Shown: positions 8,574 through 15,473 of the stretch, in pieces
Layout of the letters: the number at the start of each line of letters is the position of its first letter
Numbering within the stretch: the stretch's first letter is position 1
Origin: UBA2897 sp036733925
GTDB taxonomy: Bacteria; Bacillota; Negativicutes; Selenomonadales; Selenomonadaceae
Length of the DNA stretch: 64,000 nucleotides
Reading direction: 5' to 3'
NCBI GenBank assembly: GCA_036733925.1
Contig: DAIMZO010000002.1
Span: 56,491-120,490, forward strand
The notes under the pieces: generated by a model
Told to the model about the DNA's origin: nothing
The model's database searches: none
The model's input: only the letters and a program-made list of their open reading frames with translations
Made by a program: the position numbers and the translations under genes

Positions 8574-8628
8574 TGTTGATTTCCTCCAGATAATCTTGTA
8601 TAATAAGATTATCTGGAGGAAATCAACA
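8574..8628 (+). promoter_or_regulatory. abiE promoter inside a 24-bp-arm perfect inverted repeat
   Basis: Seen: arms 8574-8597 and 8605-8628 are perfect reverse complements (24 bp) around a 7-bp centre GTATAAT. The centre holds a perfect -10 (TATAAT, 8599-8604); the left arm holds the -35 TTGATT (8576-8581, 17-bp spacing); the right arm holds the GGAGG ribosome-binding site and ends on the A of the abiEi ATG. Known: AbiEi antitoxins repress their own promoters through inverted repeats. Inference: this is the autoregulatory operator, covering the promoter from -35 to the start codon. Confidence 0.85.
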
Positions 8629-9215
8629 TGTTGAAGACAACTTGGGCATTAGAAGAAGAATTAAAGGAGTGCCGGAATCCGCGAGACCGGCTTCACCGCC
8701 TTGTCAGGCAGAAGGAATTGTTCCGCGTGCACCGCGGTCTCTATGAAACGGAGGAAACTGTCCCCATGCACCTGCTGGCTGGCAGCATATACGGCCCTTC
8801 CTACCTTTCTTTTGAAACAGCTTTATCGAGGTATGGTCTGATTCCGGAACGCGTCTACGTCTGCACCTCAGCGACAGAAGGGAAAAACCGGCAGAAAAAG
8901 ATTGAGACTCCATACGGGACTTTTCTCTATCGCGATGTCCCAAAATCTGTTTTCCCATTCTACGTGACCTGGCATCAGGAGGGGAACTACGCTTATTCCA
9001 TTGCCTCCCCCGAAAAGGCTCTATGCGATCTTCTCTATATCAAGCCGGCCGTACGCAGTCAGCGGGCACTGCTTGCCCTTCTATTCGATGATCTGCGTAT
9101 CGACAAAGACAGCCTGAAAGCACTCGATCACAATGCCCTTTTCTTTCTCTGTAAGCTTTATAAGGCATCCAATCTTCGGTTGCTAGAAACTGTTTTCCGG
9201 AGAGATTTCTCATGA
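8628..9215 (+). CDS. Type IV antitoxin, AbiEi family
   Basis: 195 aa. The antitoxin/autorepressor of an AbiE toxin-antitoxin pair; in type IV systems it counteracts the toxin without stable binding. Seen: an N-terminal winged-helix-like region with LVRQKELFRVHRGLYE (residues about 25-42), then SYLSFETALSRYGLIPERV, the beta-rich YGTFLYRDVPKSVFPF and SIASPEKALCDLLYIKP, all typical of the AbiEi C-terminal antitoxin domain. The stop overlaps the toxin start by 4 bp (ATGA), as usual for these pairs. Expression starts from the inverted-repeat promoter directly upstream. AT content is higher than in the flanking housekeeping genes, consistent with acquisition. Confidence 0.88.
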   Translation: MLKTTWALEEELKECRNPRDRLHRLVRQKELFRVHRGLYETEETVPMHLLAGSIYGPSYLSFETALSRYGLIPERVYVCTSATEGKNRQKKIETPYGTFLYRDVPKSVFPFYVTWHQEGNYAYSIASPEKALCDLLYIKPAVRSQRALLALLFDDLRIDKDSLKALDHNALFFLCKLYKASNLRLLETVFRRDFS

Positions 9216-10096
9216 TGAATATCTTGCAAAGCATGCTCAAGGGATATCCGCTCCATACTGCGGATGACTACCGGAACGCGCTGAAAGAAATTATTCAGGA
9301 ACTCACGTTGAGCGGCATGAGCAAAGCCGGTTTCTTCAAGGAAGGTGCATTTTATGGTGGTACGGCACTGCGCATCTTTCACGGACTGGAACGTTTTTCC
9401 AAGGATATGGACTTTTCTCTGCTAGCACCAGAAAANNNNNNNNNNTTTCAACGAAGCCTCAGCACTGTAGAAGAAATCTTGAATAGTTTCGGCCTGCAGA
9501 TGTCTGTTGAAGCGAAAGAAAAAACGCATACGAGCAACATTGAATCCGCCTTCATCAAGGGGAACACCTATCTGCAGGTACTGCACATTGAAGGATCGCC
9601 AGGCCTCGATATCCCCGGCCTGCACAAACAGGAAAAGATCAAAATCAAGCTGGAGGTCGATACCAATCCACCCGAAGGCGCCGATTATGAGATAAAATAT
9701 GCGTTGCGCCCCATCCCATTCGCAGTCAGGCTCTATGATCTGCCTTCCCTATTCGCTGGAAAAACACACGCGGTGCTCTGCCGCGGCTGGAAAAACCGCG
9801 TAAAAGGGCGTGACCTCTATGATTATGTCTGGTATCTCGCACGAAAAACGCCGATCAATCTCTTCCACTTGCAGAAGCGGCTCGAGCAATCCGGGAAATG
9901 GCCGGAAAATGAAATCCTGACACTTTCCGCCTGCAAAGAACTGCTCCATCAAAGATTCCAGGTCATCGATTTCTCCGCCGCAAAACAAGACGTCCTGCCA
10001 TTCATAAAAAATCCGCTAGAGCTGGATCTGTGGTCAGCAGCGTTCTTTCAGACCATCACGGAAGATCTGCAAGCGATAGAAAAAGCCACACATTAG
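9212..10096 (+). CDS. AbiEii-type nucleotidyltransferase toxin, contains an assembly gap
   Basis: About 294 aa; a nucleotidyltransferase of the AbiEii/AbiGii family. Members act on nucleic-acid acceptors such as tRNA and cause reversible growth arrest and phage abortive infection. Seen: FYGGTALRIFHGLERFSKDMDFSLL (given here in two parts: FYGGTALRIF, then ERFSKDMDFSLL), the GG(S/T)..DxD nucleotidyltransferase motif at about residues 48-72; later RDLYDYVWYLARKTPIN near residue 200. Ten N (9436-9445) follow the catalytic motif immediately. The frame happens to continue across them, but the true gap length is unknown, so intactness is unproven. A hairpin terminator follows. Confidence 0.85.
   Translation: MMNILQSMLKGYPLHTADDYRNALKEIIQELTLSGMSKAGFFKEGAFYGGTALRIFHGLERFSKDMDFSLLAPEXXXXFQRSLSTVEEILNSFGLQMSVEAKEKTHTSNIESAFIKGNTYLQVLHIEGSPGLDIPGLHKQEKIKIKLEVDTNPPEGADYEIKYALRPIPFAVRLYDLPSLFAGKTHAVLCRGWKNRVKGRDLYDYVWYLARKTPINLFHLQKRLEQSGKWPENEILTLSACKELLHQRFQVIDFSAAKQDVLPFIKNPLELDLWSAAFFQTITEDLQAIEKATH
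9436..9445. other. Assembly gap (10 N) inside the AbiEii toxin gene
   Basis: Ten unresolved bases just downstream of the nucleotidyltransferase motif. The reading frame stays open only if the real gap is a multiple of three plus one as scored, so toxin integrity is not established. Confidence 0.95.
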
Positions 10097-10110
10097 CATG
10101 AATATGCGAA

Positions 10111-10155
10111 AACAAGAAGCGTGCAGCCCCAAATGGTAGCTGCACGCTTCTTGTT
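10111..10155. terminator. Bidirectional hairpin terminator
   Basis: A perfect 17-bp stem (10111-10127 with 10139-10155; AACAAGAAGCGTGCAGC arm) with an 11-nt loop lies between the convergent toxin gene and the radical-SAM remnant. The U-tract is moderate on both strands (TTGTT; CTTGTTTT). Confidence 0.75.
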
Positions 10156-10172
10156 CTGCCGGCATCCGATAT

Positions 10173-10796
10173 TCAGTTCACAGCGGCTGCCAGAGTGTCG
10201 CTTTCCTGTTTCTCTTCGATCTCACTCCAGAGCTTGTCCGCCTCGGGCTTCCATGCCTTCGCATAGGCCCGGCATTTCGCGCAGAGCTGCATGGCGGATT
10301 CCGGGGACTGGAGGTCGGTGGATCTCGCACCGCTCTTTGCGACCATCGCAGCTAGGAATTGCGGGTTCTCGAGCATCGGGCACGGGCGCAGATGGTTTTC
10401 GTTGAACGGCTGATGTTTCTGATACTCGCAGAACAGCGACTGCTGCAGGCATTCGAGCAGGCTCTGCTCCTTGATGTTCGCGCTCGAATAGTGGATGAAC
10501 ACACATGGCTCGACGTCGCCGTTCGGGTTGATGTGGCAGTACTGGCGCGCACCGGCGATGCAGCCGCCGATATGCTCGCCGTCATTCTGGAAGTCGATGG
10601 CGAAGATCGGCTTGCCGCCCTTCACGGCGCGGATCTCGCGGACGCTATGCACCATGTAGGCGCGCTGCTCCGGCGTCGGCAGCAGGTCAAGAGATGCGTC
10701 GTTGCCGACCGGCATGTAATGGAAGTACCAGGTGAACCAGGCGCCCTTGTCGATGAGCATATCGAGGAACTGAATCAGCGCTGTTTCTTGTTCGTT
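10173..10796 (-). pseudogene. 5'-truncated radical SAM/SPASM protein
   Basis: Seen: an open frame from just after a TAA near 10797 to 10173, first ATG at 10760. It reads WYFHYMPVGNDASLDLLPTPEQR, given here as WYFHYMPVGNDASLDLLP, then GGCIAGARQYCHINPNGDVE, PCVFIH, RPCPMLENP and LCAKCRAY. Known: these are the C-terminal part and SPASM-type auxiliary [4Fe-4S] Cys set of a radical-SAM family of about 350-400 aa. The CxxxCxxC SAM-cluster half is missing. The gene remnant retains a good promoter region (10820-10865) directly upstream. Inference: an internal deletion removed the catalytic domain; it is either a decayed gene or an assembly collapse. Confidence 0.7.
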
Positions 10797-10813
10797 GTCT
10801 TCATACTCTTAAT

Positions 10814-10861
10814 TATACTCCTATTGGTCAAAAAGTCGATAGTAAAAGGTCAAAAAATCAA
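10814..10861 (-). promoter_or_regulatory. Promoter with TTGAY-TTT-YTGAC-type repeats upstream of the radical-SAM remnant
   Basis: On the minus strand TATAAT is preceded, 16 bp upstream, by TCGACTTTTTGAC (complement of 10827-10839) and further by TTGATTTTTTGAC (complement of 10849-10861). The clpB promoter has the same TATAAT, 16-bp spacer and TTGACTTTTTGAC arrangement. Likely a common repressor or activator site; the regulator is not identified. Confidence 0.5.
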
Positions 10862-10906
10862 AATTTAATTTTCTAAAGAAATTTTCTTGGTCAAGTATCT
10901 ATGCAA

Positions 10907-10940
10907 AAAAAGACAGCCCAAAGGCCTGAGCTGTCTTTTT
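10907..10940 (-). terminator. Terminator of the outer-membrane protein gene
   Basis: An 11-bp stem (AAAAAGACAGC, 10907-10917, with 10930-10940) and a 12-nt loop, followed on the minus strand by a T7 run. It lies 26 bp past the stop of the barrel-protein gene. Confidence 0.88.
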
Positions 10941-10966
10941 ATTTTTTCTATCGGAGTGTTTGAGAA

Positions 10967-11617
10967 TCAGAAGTGGAGCGTTACGCCCGTGTAAAGGCCC
11001 TTTGCCTTTGCGTCGAGGCCGTTCACACCTGCGAGCTTGTTGACCTTCAGATACTTATAACTGAGGTCGAAGTCCACGTTCTGCGTGATGTTGTAGGAAG
11101 CGCCGACTTCGGCTTTGAAGTGGTTCTCGCCGCCGCCGAGACCTGCCCACCAGCCAAGACGCTGCACCGGCTTGCCGACATAGCGGACACCGGCCTGGAA
11201 GTTGTTCTTCGTCTTGCTGACGGATTCACCATTGCCTTCCGCTTTCGCGTTGTAGATCATATCGCCGACATAAGCGTACAGGTTGTCGTTGATCTTGTAG
11301 TTGACATTGACATCATGCGTCGTGAGCTTGCCATCATAGCCTCTCCCGAACATATTGTCGGACTTGTTCTCCGCGTAGTTGTAGGAAAGCGCGTAGTTGT
11401 TGCCGAGGCCGACCGTAGCACCGCCGTAGAAGCGGGTCTTGTCATCGCCGGTAGCAGACGAATTCCCTGCCTCTACTTTCAGATCCGGTGCGAGCGTCGC
11501 GCCGAGCTCAACCGTCGTCGCACCATTCTCATAGTTCGTAGCCGGAGCTGCGGAAACCGCACCGCCCGCGACGAGCGTCGTGCCGAGTACCATAGCGAGA
11601 ACTGCTGACTTTTTCAT
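10967..11617 (-). CDS. Outer-membrane beta-barrel (porin-like) protein
   Basis: 216 aa. Seen: a signal peptide MKKSAVLAMVLGTTLVAGGAVSA with an Ala-x-Ala-type cleavage site, then alternating amphipathic strands rich in Tyr, Gly and Asn (YGGATVGLGNNYALSYNY; HDVNVNYKINDNLYAYVG; FDLSYKYLKV) ending in LYTGVTLHF. A C-terminal Phe after alternating hydrophobics is the BAM-recognised sorting signal of outer-membrane barrels. Its size suggests 8-10 strands. This is the main direct evidence for a diderm envelope. Start at ATG 11617 with GGAGGT 8 nt upstream. An unusually long, structured, GC-rich leader precedes it. Substrate and role are unknown. Confidence 0.85.
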   Translation of the reverse strand: MKKSAVLAMVLGTTLVAGGAVSAAPATNYENGATTVELGATLAPDLKVEAGNSSATGDDKTRFYGGATVGLGNNYALSYNYAENKSDNMFGRGYDGKLTTHDVNVNYKINDNLYAYVGDMIYNAKAEGNGESVSKTKNNFQAGVRYVGKPVQRLGWWAGLGGGENHFKAEVGASYNITQNVDFDLSYKYLKVNKLAGVNGLDAKAKGLYTGVTLHF

Positions 11618-11800
11618 GATAAAGACCTCCAAACCTCGAGGAGCCCCCTAGCTCCCCATCCTATGAACTTGGATATGCCATGAAATCATGGCCGCTGCAA
11701 GGCCCGCCCGGCTTTCAGAGTCCGTGTTTCCTGACCGCCCCTCGAACCTTACGCGTATTATCTTACGGCGGAAGTCTTAGAGAAACAAGGATAGTGCCGT
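11618..11800 (-). other. Structured 5' leader of the barrel-protein gene
   Basis: About 180 nt without an ORF upstream of the porin-like gene. On the minus strand it contains GCCATGATTTCATGGC (7-nt arms), GGAGC-TAGGG-GGCTCC immediately before the GGAGGT site, and a GC-rich GCCGGGCGGGCC segment in an otherwise AT-rich intergenic region. A GATAAT -10-like element lies near 11757. No known riboswitch consensus was recognised. It could be a cis-regulatory RNA or an sRNA target region. Confidence 0.35.
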
Positions 11801-11867
11801 TAAAGTTTGCAGTATCAACTTTTATATGTTGCCTAAATCAACTTTATAGTTTTCTATAAACGCAAAA

Positions 11868-11897
11868 GGCCACCATACACTTCCGTGTATGGTGGCC
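11868..11897 (-). terminator. Terminator of lysS
   Basis: A perfect 13-bp stem GGCCACCATACAC (11868-11880 with 11885-11897) with a UUCC-type tetraloop, then TTTTGCGTTT on the minus strand, 16 bp after the lysS stop. Confidence 0.85.
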
Positions 11898-11912
11898 CAG
11901 TCATCTCTTATC

Positions 11913-13850
11913 TCAGCAGAGTTTCGCACCGGCCGGGATGCTCGGGTCGAGCATGAGCAGGTGGAGCTTCTCCTCGCCTTCCTCTTTGTGGACGGCGGAG
12001 ATCAGCATGCCGCAGGAATCGATGCCCATCATCTTGCGTGGCGGCAGGTTCGTAATGGCGACGAGCGTCTTGCCGATGAGTTCCTCCGGCTCGTAGAACG
12101 CCTTGATGCCCGAGAGGATCGTGCGATCCTCGCCCGTGCCGTCGTTCAGCGTGAACTGCAGGAGCTTCTTGCTCTTCGGCACGGCCTGACAGTCCTTGAC
12201 CTTCACGACGCGGAAATCGGACTTGCAGAACGTATCGAAGTCGACATAGTCTTTGAACAGCGGCTCGATCTCGACCTTTGAGAAGTCGATCTTCGCGGCC
12301 TCTGCCTGTTCTGCCGTGCGCTCTGCCTCAGCGATGGCCTTCTTGTCCGAATCGAGCGGCTTCATCGTCGGGAACAGCAGGACGTCGCGGATGGATGCCG
12401 CATCGGTCAGGAACATCACGAGACGATCGATGCCGATGCCGAGCCCCCCCGTCGGCGGCAGGCCGTACTCGAGCGCATGGACGAAGTCCTCGTCCATGAC
12501 ATGCGCCTCGTCGTCGCCGGCCTCACGCTGCTTGAGCTGATCCTCGAAGCGCTTGCGCTGGTCGATTGGGTCGTTGAGTTCGGTGAAGCCGTTCGCGACC
12601 TCGCGGCCGTAGATGAAGAACTCGAAGCGGTCCGTGATGCGCGGATCGTCCGGGTTGCGCTTTGCGAGCGGCGAAATCTCGGTCGGATGGCCCGTGATGA
12701 ACGTCGGCTGCATGAGCGTCTCCTCGACCTTCTCCTCGAAAGCCTGATTCAGGATGCCGCCGATGCCGTGGCGCTGCTCATACGGTACGCCGATCTCATC
12801 GGCCATCGCACGCGCCTCCTCGACGGTCTGGCAGGACAGGAAGTCCTTGCCCGTCGCCTCTTTGACCGCATCGTTCATGCTGATGCGGCGCACGTTCGAG
12901 AGGTCGATTTCCGTGCCCTGATACGTAATCTTCGTCGTGCCGAGGACGGCCATCGCCGCATTCTGCACGATGCCATCGGTGATGTCCATGACATCGTTGT
13001 AGTCCGCATAGGCCTGATAGAGCTCGATCGTCGTGAATTCCGGGTTGTGGCGGATATCCATGCCCTCGTTGCGGAACACGCGGCCCATCTCGTAAACGCG
13101 CTCGAGACCGCCGACAATCAGGCGCTTCAGGTTGAGCTCCGTCGCGATGCGCAGGTACAAGTCGATGTTCAGCGCATTATGATGCGTCTTGAACGGACGC
13201 GCCGCTGCGCCGCCCGCGATGGTCGAGAGGACTGGCGTCTCGACCTCGAGGAAGCCGCGCTCATCGAGGTAGGAGCGGATGGACTTCAGTACCTTCGAGC
13301 GCTTGCGGAACGTGTCGCGAACCTCCGGATTCATGATGAGGTCGAGGTAGCGCTGACGGTAGCGGATATCGACGTCCTTGAGGCCGTGGAACTTCTCCGG
13401 CAGCGGACGCAGAGCCTTTGAGAGCAGGTCGAAATCCTCGACGCGGACCGTGAGCTCGCCGCGCTTCGTCTTGAACACAATGCCGCGGATGCCGACGATA
13501 TCGCCGATATCGAGTTTGCGGAACTCCTGCTTATATTTCTCCTCGCCGAGCACATCGAGCTTGAAATAGACCTGGATATCGCCCGACGCGTCGCGCAGCG
13601 TCGCGAACGACGCCTTGCCATGGCCGCGGATGGCCATGAGGCGGCCGGCAATGCGGACCTCTCCGGCGTCCTCCTCGCCCTCAAGGCTGTCGAACTCCTT
13701 ATGGATGTCCGCCGCGTGATGGTCGGTCTCATAGCGGTGGCCAAACGGCGCCACGCCCATCTCGCGGAACGCGTCCATCTTCTCGACGCGCGTCTTGATC
13801 ATCTCGTTCGGGTCGTTCTCGATGACGACCTTCGACTCTTTTGGATCTGC
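11913..13850 (-). CDS. lysS: Lysine--tRNA ligase with C-terminal tRNA-binding domain
   Basis: 645 aa against about 495 for ordinary class II LysRS. Seen: an N-terminal OB-fold (KASFATLRDASGDIQVYFK, AGRLMAIRGHGK), class II motif 2 region FRNEGMDIRHNPEFTTIELYQAY (here in part: FRNEGMDIRHNPEFT) and motif 3 GIGIDRLVMFLTDAASIRDV near residue 475. After a linker of charged residues comes a Trbp111/EMAPII-like domain: DFRVVKVKDCQAVPKSKKLL, TILSGIK, LVAITNLPPRKMMGI, SCGMLISAV. That domain is usual at the end of MetRS, not LysRS. Start: TTG at 13850 with AGAGGAG 7 nt upstream; ATGs at 13871/13874 lack a site. Downstream of greA in one operon. Confidence 0.93.
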   Translation of the reverse strand, partial: ADPKESKVVIENDPNEMIKTRVEKMDAFREMGVAPFGHRYETDHHAADIHKEFDSLEGEEDAGEVRIAGRLMAIRGHGKASFATLRDASGDIQVYFKLDVLGEEKYKQEFRKLDIGDIVGIRGIVFKTKRGELTVRVEDFDLLSKALRPLPEKFHGLKDVDIRYRQRYLDLIMNPEVRDTFRKRSKVLKSIRSYLDERGFLEVETPVLSTIAGGAAARPFKTHHNALNIDLYLRIATELNLKRLIVGGLERVYEMGRVFRNEGMDIRHNPEFTTIELYQAYADYNDVMDITDGIVQNAAMAVLGTTKITYQGTEIDLSNVRRISMNDAVKEATGKDFLSCQTVEEARAMADEIGVPYEQRHGIGGILNQAFEEKVEETLMQPTFITGHPTEISPLAKRNPDDPRITDRFEFFIYGREVANGFTELNDPIDQRKRFEDQLKQREAGDDEAHVMDEDFVHALEYGLPPTGGLGIGIDRLVMFLTDAASIRDVLLFPTMKPLDSDKKAIAEAERTAEQAEAAKIDFSKVEIEPLFKDYVDFDTFCKSDFRVVKVKDCQAVPKSKKLLQFTLNDGTGEDRTILSGIKAFYEPEELIGKTLVAITNLPPRKMMGIDSCGMLISAVHKEEGEEKLHLLMLDPSIPAGAKLC

Positions 13851-13958
13851 CAAAATCGTTTCTCCTCTCATCATGGAAAAGCGCGAATCCCCCTTTTCGC
13901 GGGAATCCGCTCCTTTCCGTGCCTGTTATTTTTCTTGTTTCGTGAAATCGCGAGAAAA

Positions 13959-14426
13959 TCAGCCGATTTTCTCAATCTTGTACTCAATGACGCCAGCCGG
14001 TGCATGCACCTCGACCGTCGTGCCGACCTTCTGGCCGATCAGGGCCTGACCGAGCGGCGACTCGTTCGAAATCTTGTCCTCATCCGGATCTGCCTCGGTC
14101 GAGCCGACAATCGTGTAGGTCTCTTCCTCGTCGAACTCTAGGTCTTTGACCGTGACTTTCGCGCCCATTGTGACAGTCTCTGAGTTGCCGCCCTGGATGA
14201 TTTCCGCGTTGCGGATCTTCGCCTCGAGCTCCTGGATCTCACCCTCGAGGAAAGCCTGCTGGTTCTTCGCGTCGTCGTACTCCGAGTTCTCGGAGAGATC
14301 GCCGAGGGCGATGGCTGCCTTCAGGCGCTCCGCGATCTGGATGCGCTCCACGCTCTTCTTATAGTTGAGTTTTTCAACGAGTTTATCATAACCCTCCTGG
14401 GTTACCATGACTTTCTTGTCTGCCAT
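13959..14426 (-). CDS. greA: Transcription elongation factor GreA
   Basis: 155 aa; rescues backtracked RNA polymerase by stimulating cleavage of the extruded transcript. Seen: the N-terminal coiled coil with VTQEGYDKLVEKLNYKKSVE and the acidic tip GDLSENSEYDDAKN (Asp and Glu at the loop apex coordinate Mg in the polymerase secondary channel), followed by the FKBP-like C-terminal domain (SNESPLGQALIGQKVGTTVE). Promoter: TTTACA, 17 bp, TATAAT (minus strand, 14498-14526). Start has GGAGCG upstream. It heads a greA-lysS operon. Confidence 0.96.
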   Translation of the reverse strand: MADKKVMVTQEGYDKLVEKLNYKKSVERIQIAERLKAAIALGDLSENSEYDDAKNQQAFLEGEIQELEAKIRNAEIIQGGNSETVTMGAKVTVKDLEFDEEETYTIVGSTEADPDEDKISNESPLGQALIGQKVGTTVEVHAPAGVIEYKIEKIG

Positions 14427-14497
14427 GAAAAAACGCTCCTTTTTCCGGGGATTCGTCCCTTTATCCTTTTTCCCGCATACACGGGGCCTATTTATTC

Positions 14498-14526
14498 ATT
14501 ATATCCATTCCCGCGCCGTTTGTAAA
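14498..14526 (-). promoter_or_regulatory. greA-lysS promoter
   Basis: TTTACA (complement of 14521-14526), a 17-bp spacer, and a perfect TATAAT (complement of 14498-14503), about 70 bp upstream of greA. Confidence 0.7.
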
Positions 14527-14558
14527 CTGCGCGGCCATCGAATCTTTGTCTTTTCTGC

Positions 14559-15326
14559 TCAGTGGTTCAGGAACATCGACAGTGCCCCGGTGGCCGGCAG
14601 GGCGACGACGAAGAATTTCAGCACGCGCCGCGGTGCGAGATGCGTGAACTTCGCACCGAACCACGCGCCGATCATCAGGCCGAGCAGGGTCTGCAGGAAA
14701 ATCATGCCGTCGAGGCGGCCGTTGAAGAGGTAGCCGAGCCCGCCCGACGCCGAAATCGGCAGCACGATCATCATGCAGGTGCCGATGGTCTGCAGGAGCG
14801 GCACGCCGAACACGACCATCAGCGTCAGCTGGATGAAGGCCGCGGCCCCGATGCCGAACGCGCCGGACAGAAATCCGTTCACGACGCCCGCAAAGATACC
14901 GTAGATCCAGAGCTTCTTCCCCGTCAACAGGGTATCACGGACGGGGAAATGCCGGTGGATCCACTTGTCCTGATACATCTTCAGGTACAGCAGCACGGCG
15001 CTCATCATGAGCATGAAGCTCGTCATGAACGTCAGGAAACCGGACGGCAGGACATTCGAGACATTCGCGCCGATAAAGGCGCCGACAACGCCGCCCCCTC
15101 CGATGATAGCACCGGCCTTCACGAGCACCTCATGCTGGCGGAAATGGCTGATGGTTCCCGAAATCATCGTGAAGACCATCGCGGCCAGCGCGACCGCGAG
15201 TGCGGTATGGATCGACACATGGAAGCCGACCGTCAGCAGCGCAATCGTCACGCCGGCGCCGCCCGCGCCGACAAACCCGATGACCGCCCCGAGAATCAGC
15301 ATGGAAAGAAACAGCAGCATATCCAA
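14559..15326 (-). CDS. TauE/SafE family sulfite exporter-like membrane protein
   Basis: 255 aa, about eight hydrophobic segments in two repeats. Seen: LGAVIGFVGAGGAGVTIALL at the N-terminus and the second-half equivalent GVVNGFLSGAFGIGAAAF, the paired Gly-rich motifs of the TauE/SafE (DUF81) family. Members export sulfite, sulfoacetate or other organic anions across the inner membrane. The substrate here cannot be inferred; no sulfur genes are adjacent. Start: TTG 15326 or ATG 15320, both downstream of AAAGGAG; the ATG has the better spacing. It lies between clpB and greA on the same strand, apparently monocistronic. Confidence 0.82.
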   Translation of the reverse strand: MDMLLFLSMLILGAVIGFVGAGGAGVTIALLTVGFHVSIHTALAVALAAMVFTMISGTISHFRQHEVLVKAGAIIGGGGVVGAFIGANVSNVLPSGFLTFMTSFMLMMSAVLLYLKMYQDKWIHRHFPVRDTLLTGKKLWIYGIFAGVVNGFLSGAFGIGAAAFIQLTLMVVFGVPLLQTIGTCMMIVLPISASGGLGYLFNGRLDGMIFLQTLLGLMIGAWFGAKFTHLAPRRVLKFFVVALPATGALSMFLNH

Positions 15327-15410
15327 AAGACTCCTTTTCCCTGCAAGTACGCATACTGTGCGAATACGCCCTATTATATCACTACAGAGGGAGCCTTTAC
15401 AAGACGCACA

Positions 15411-15454
15411 AAAAAAGAGTTCCTCTGCACATTTTCTGTACAGAAGAACTCTTT
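15411..15454 (-). terminator. Terminator of clpB
   Basis: AAAGAGTTC (15414-15422) pairs with GAACTCTTT (15446-15454), with an inner TCTG/CAGA extension. On the minus strand it is followed by a seven-T run. It starts 20 bp beyond the clpB stop. Confidence 0.88.
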
Positions 15455-15473
15455 AAAAGGCATGTGGATCCGG

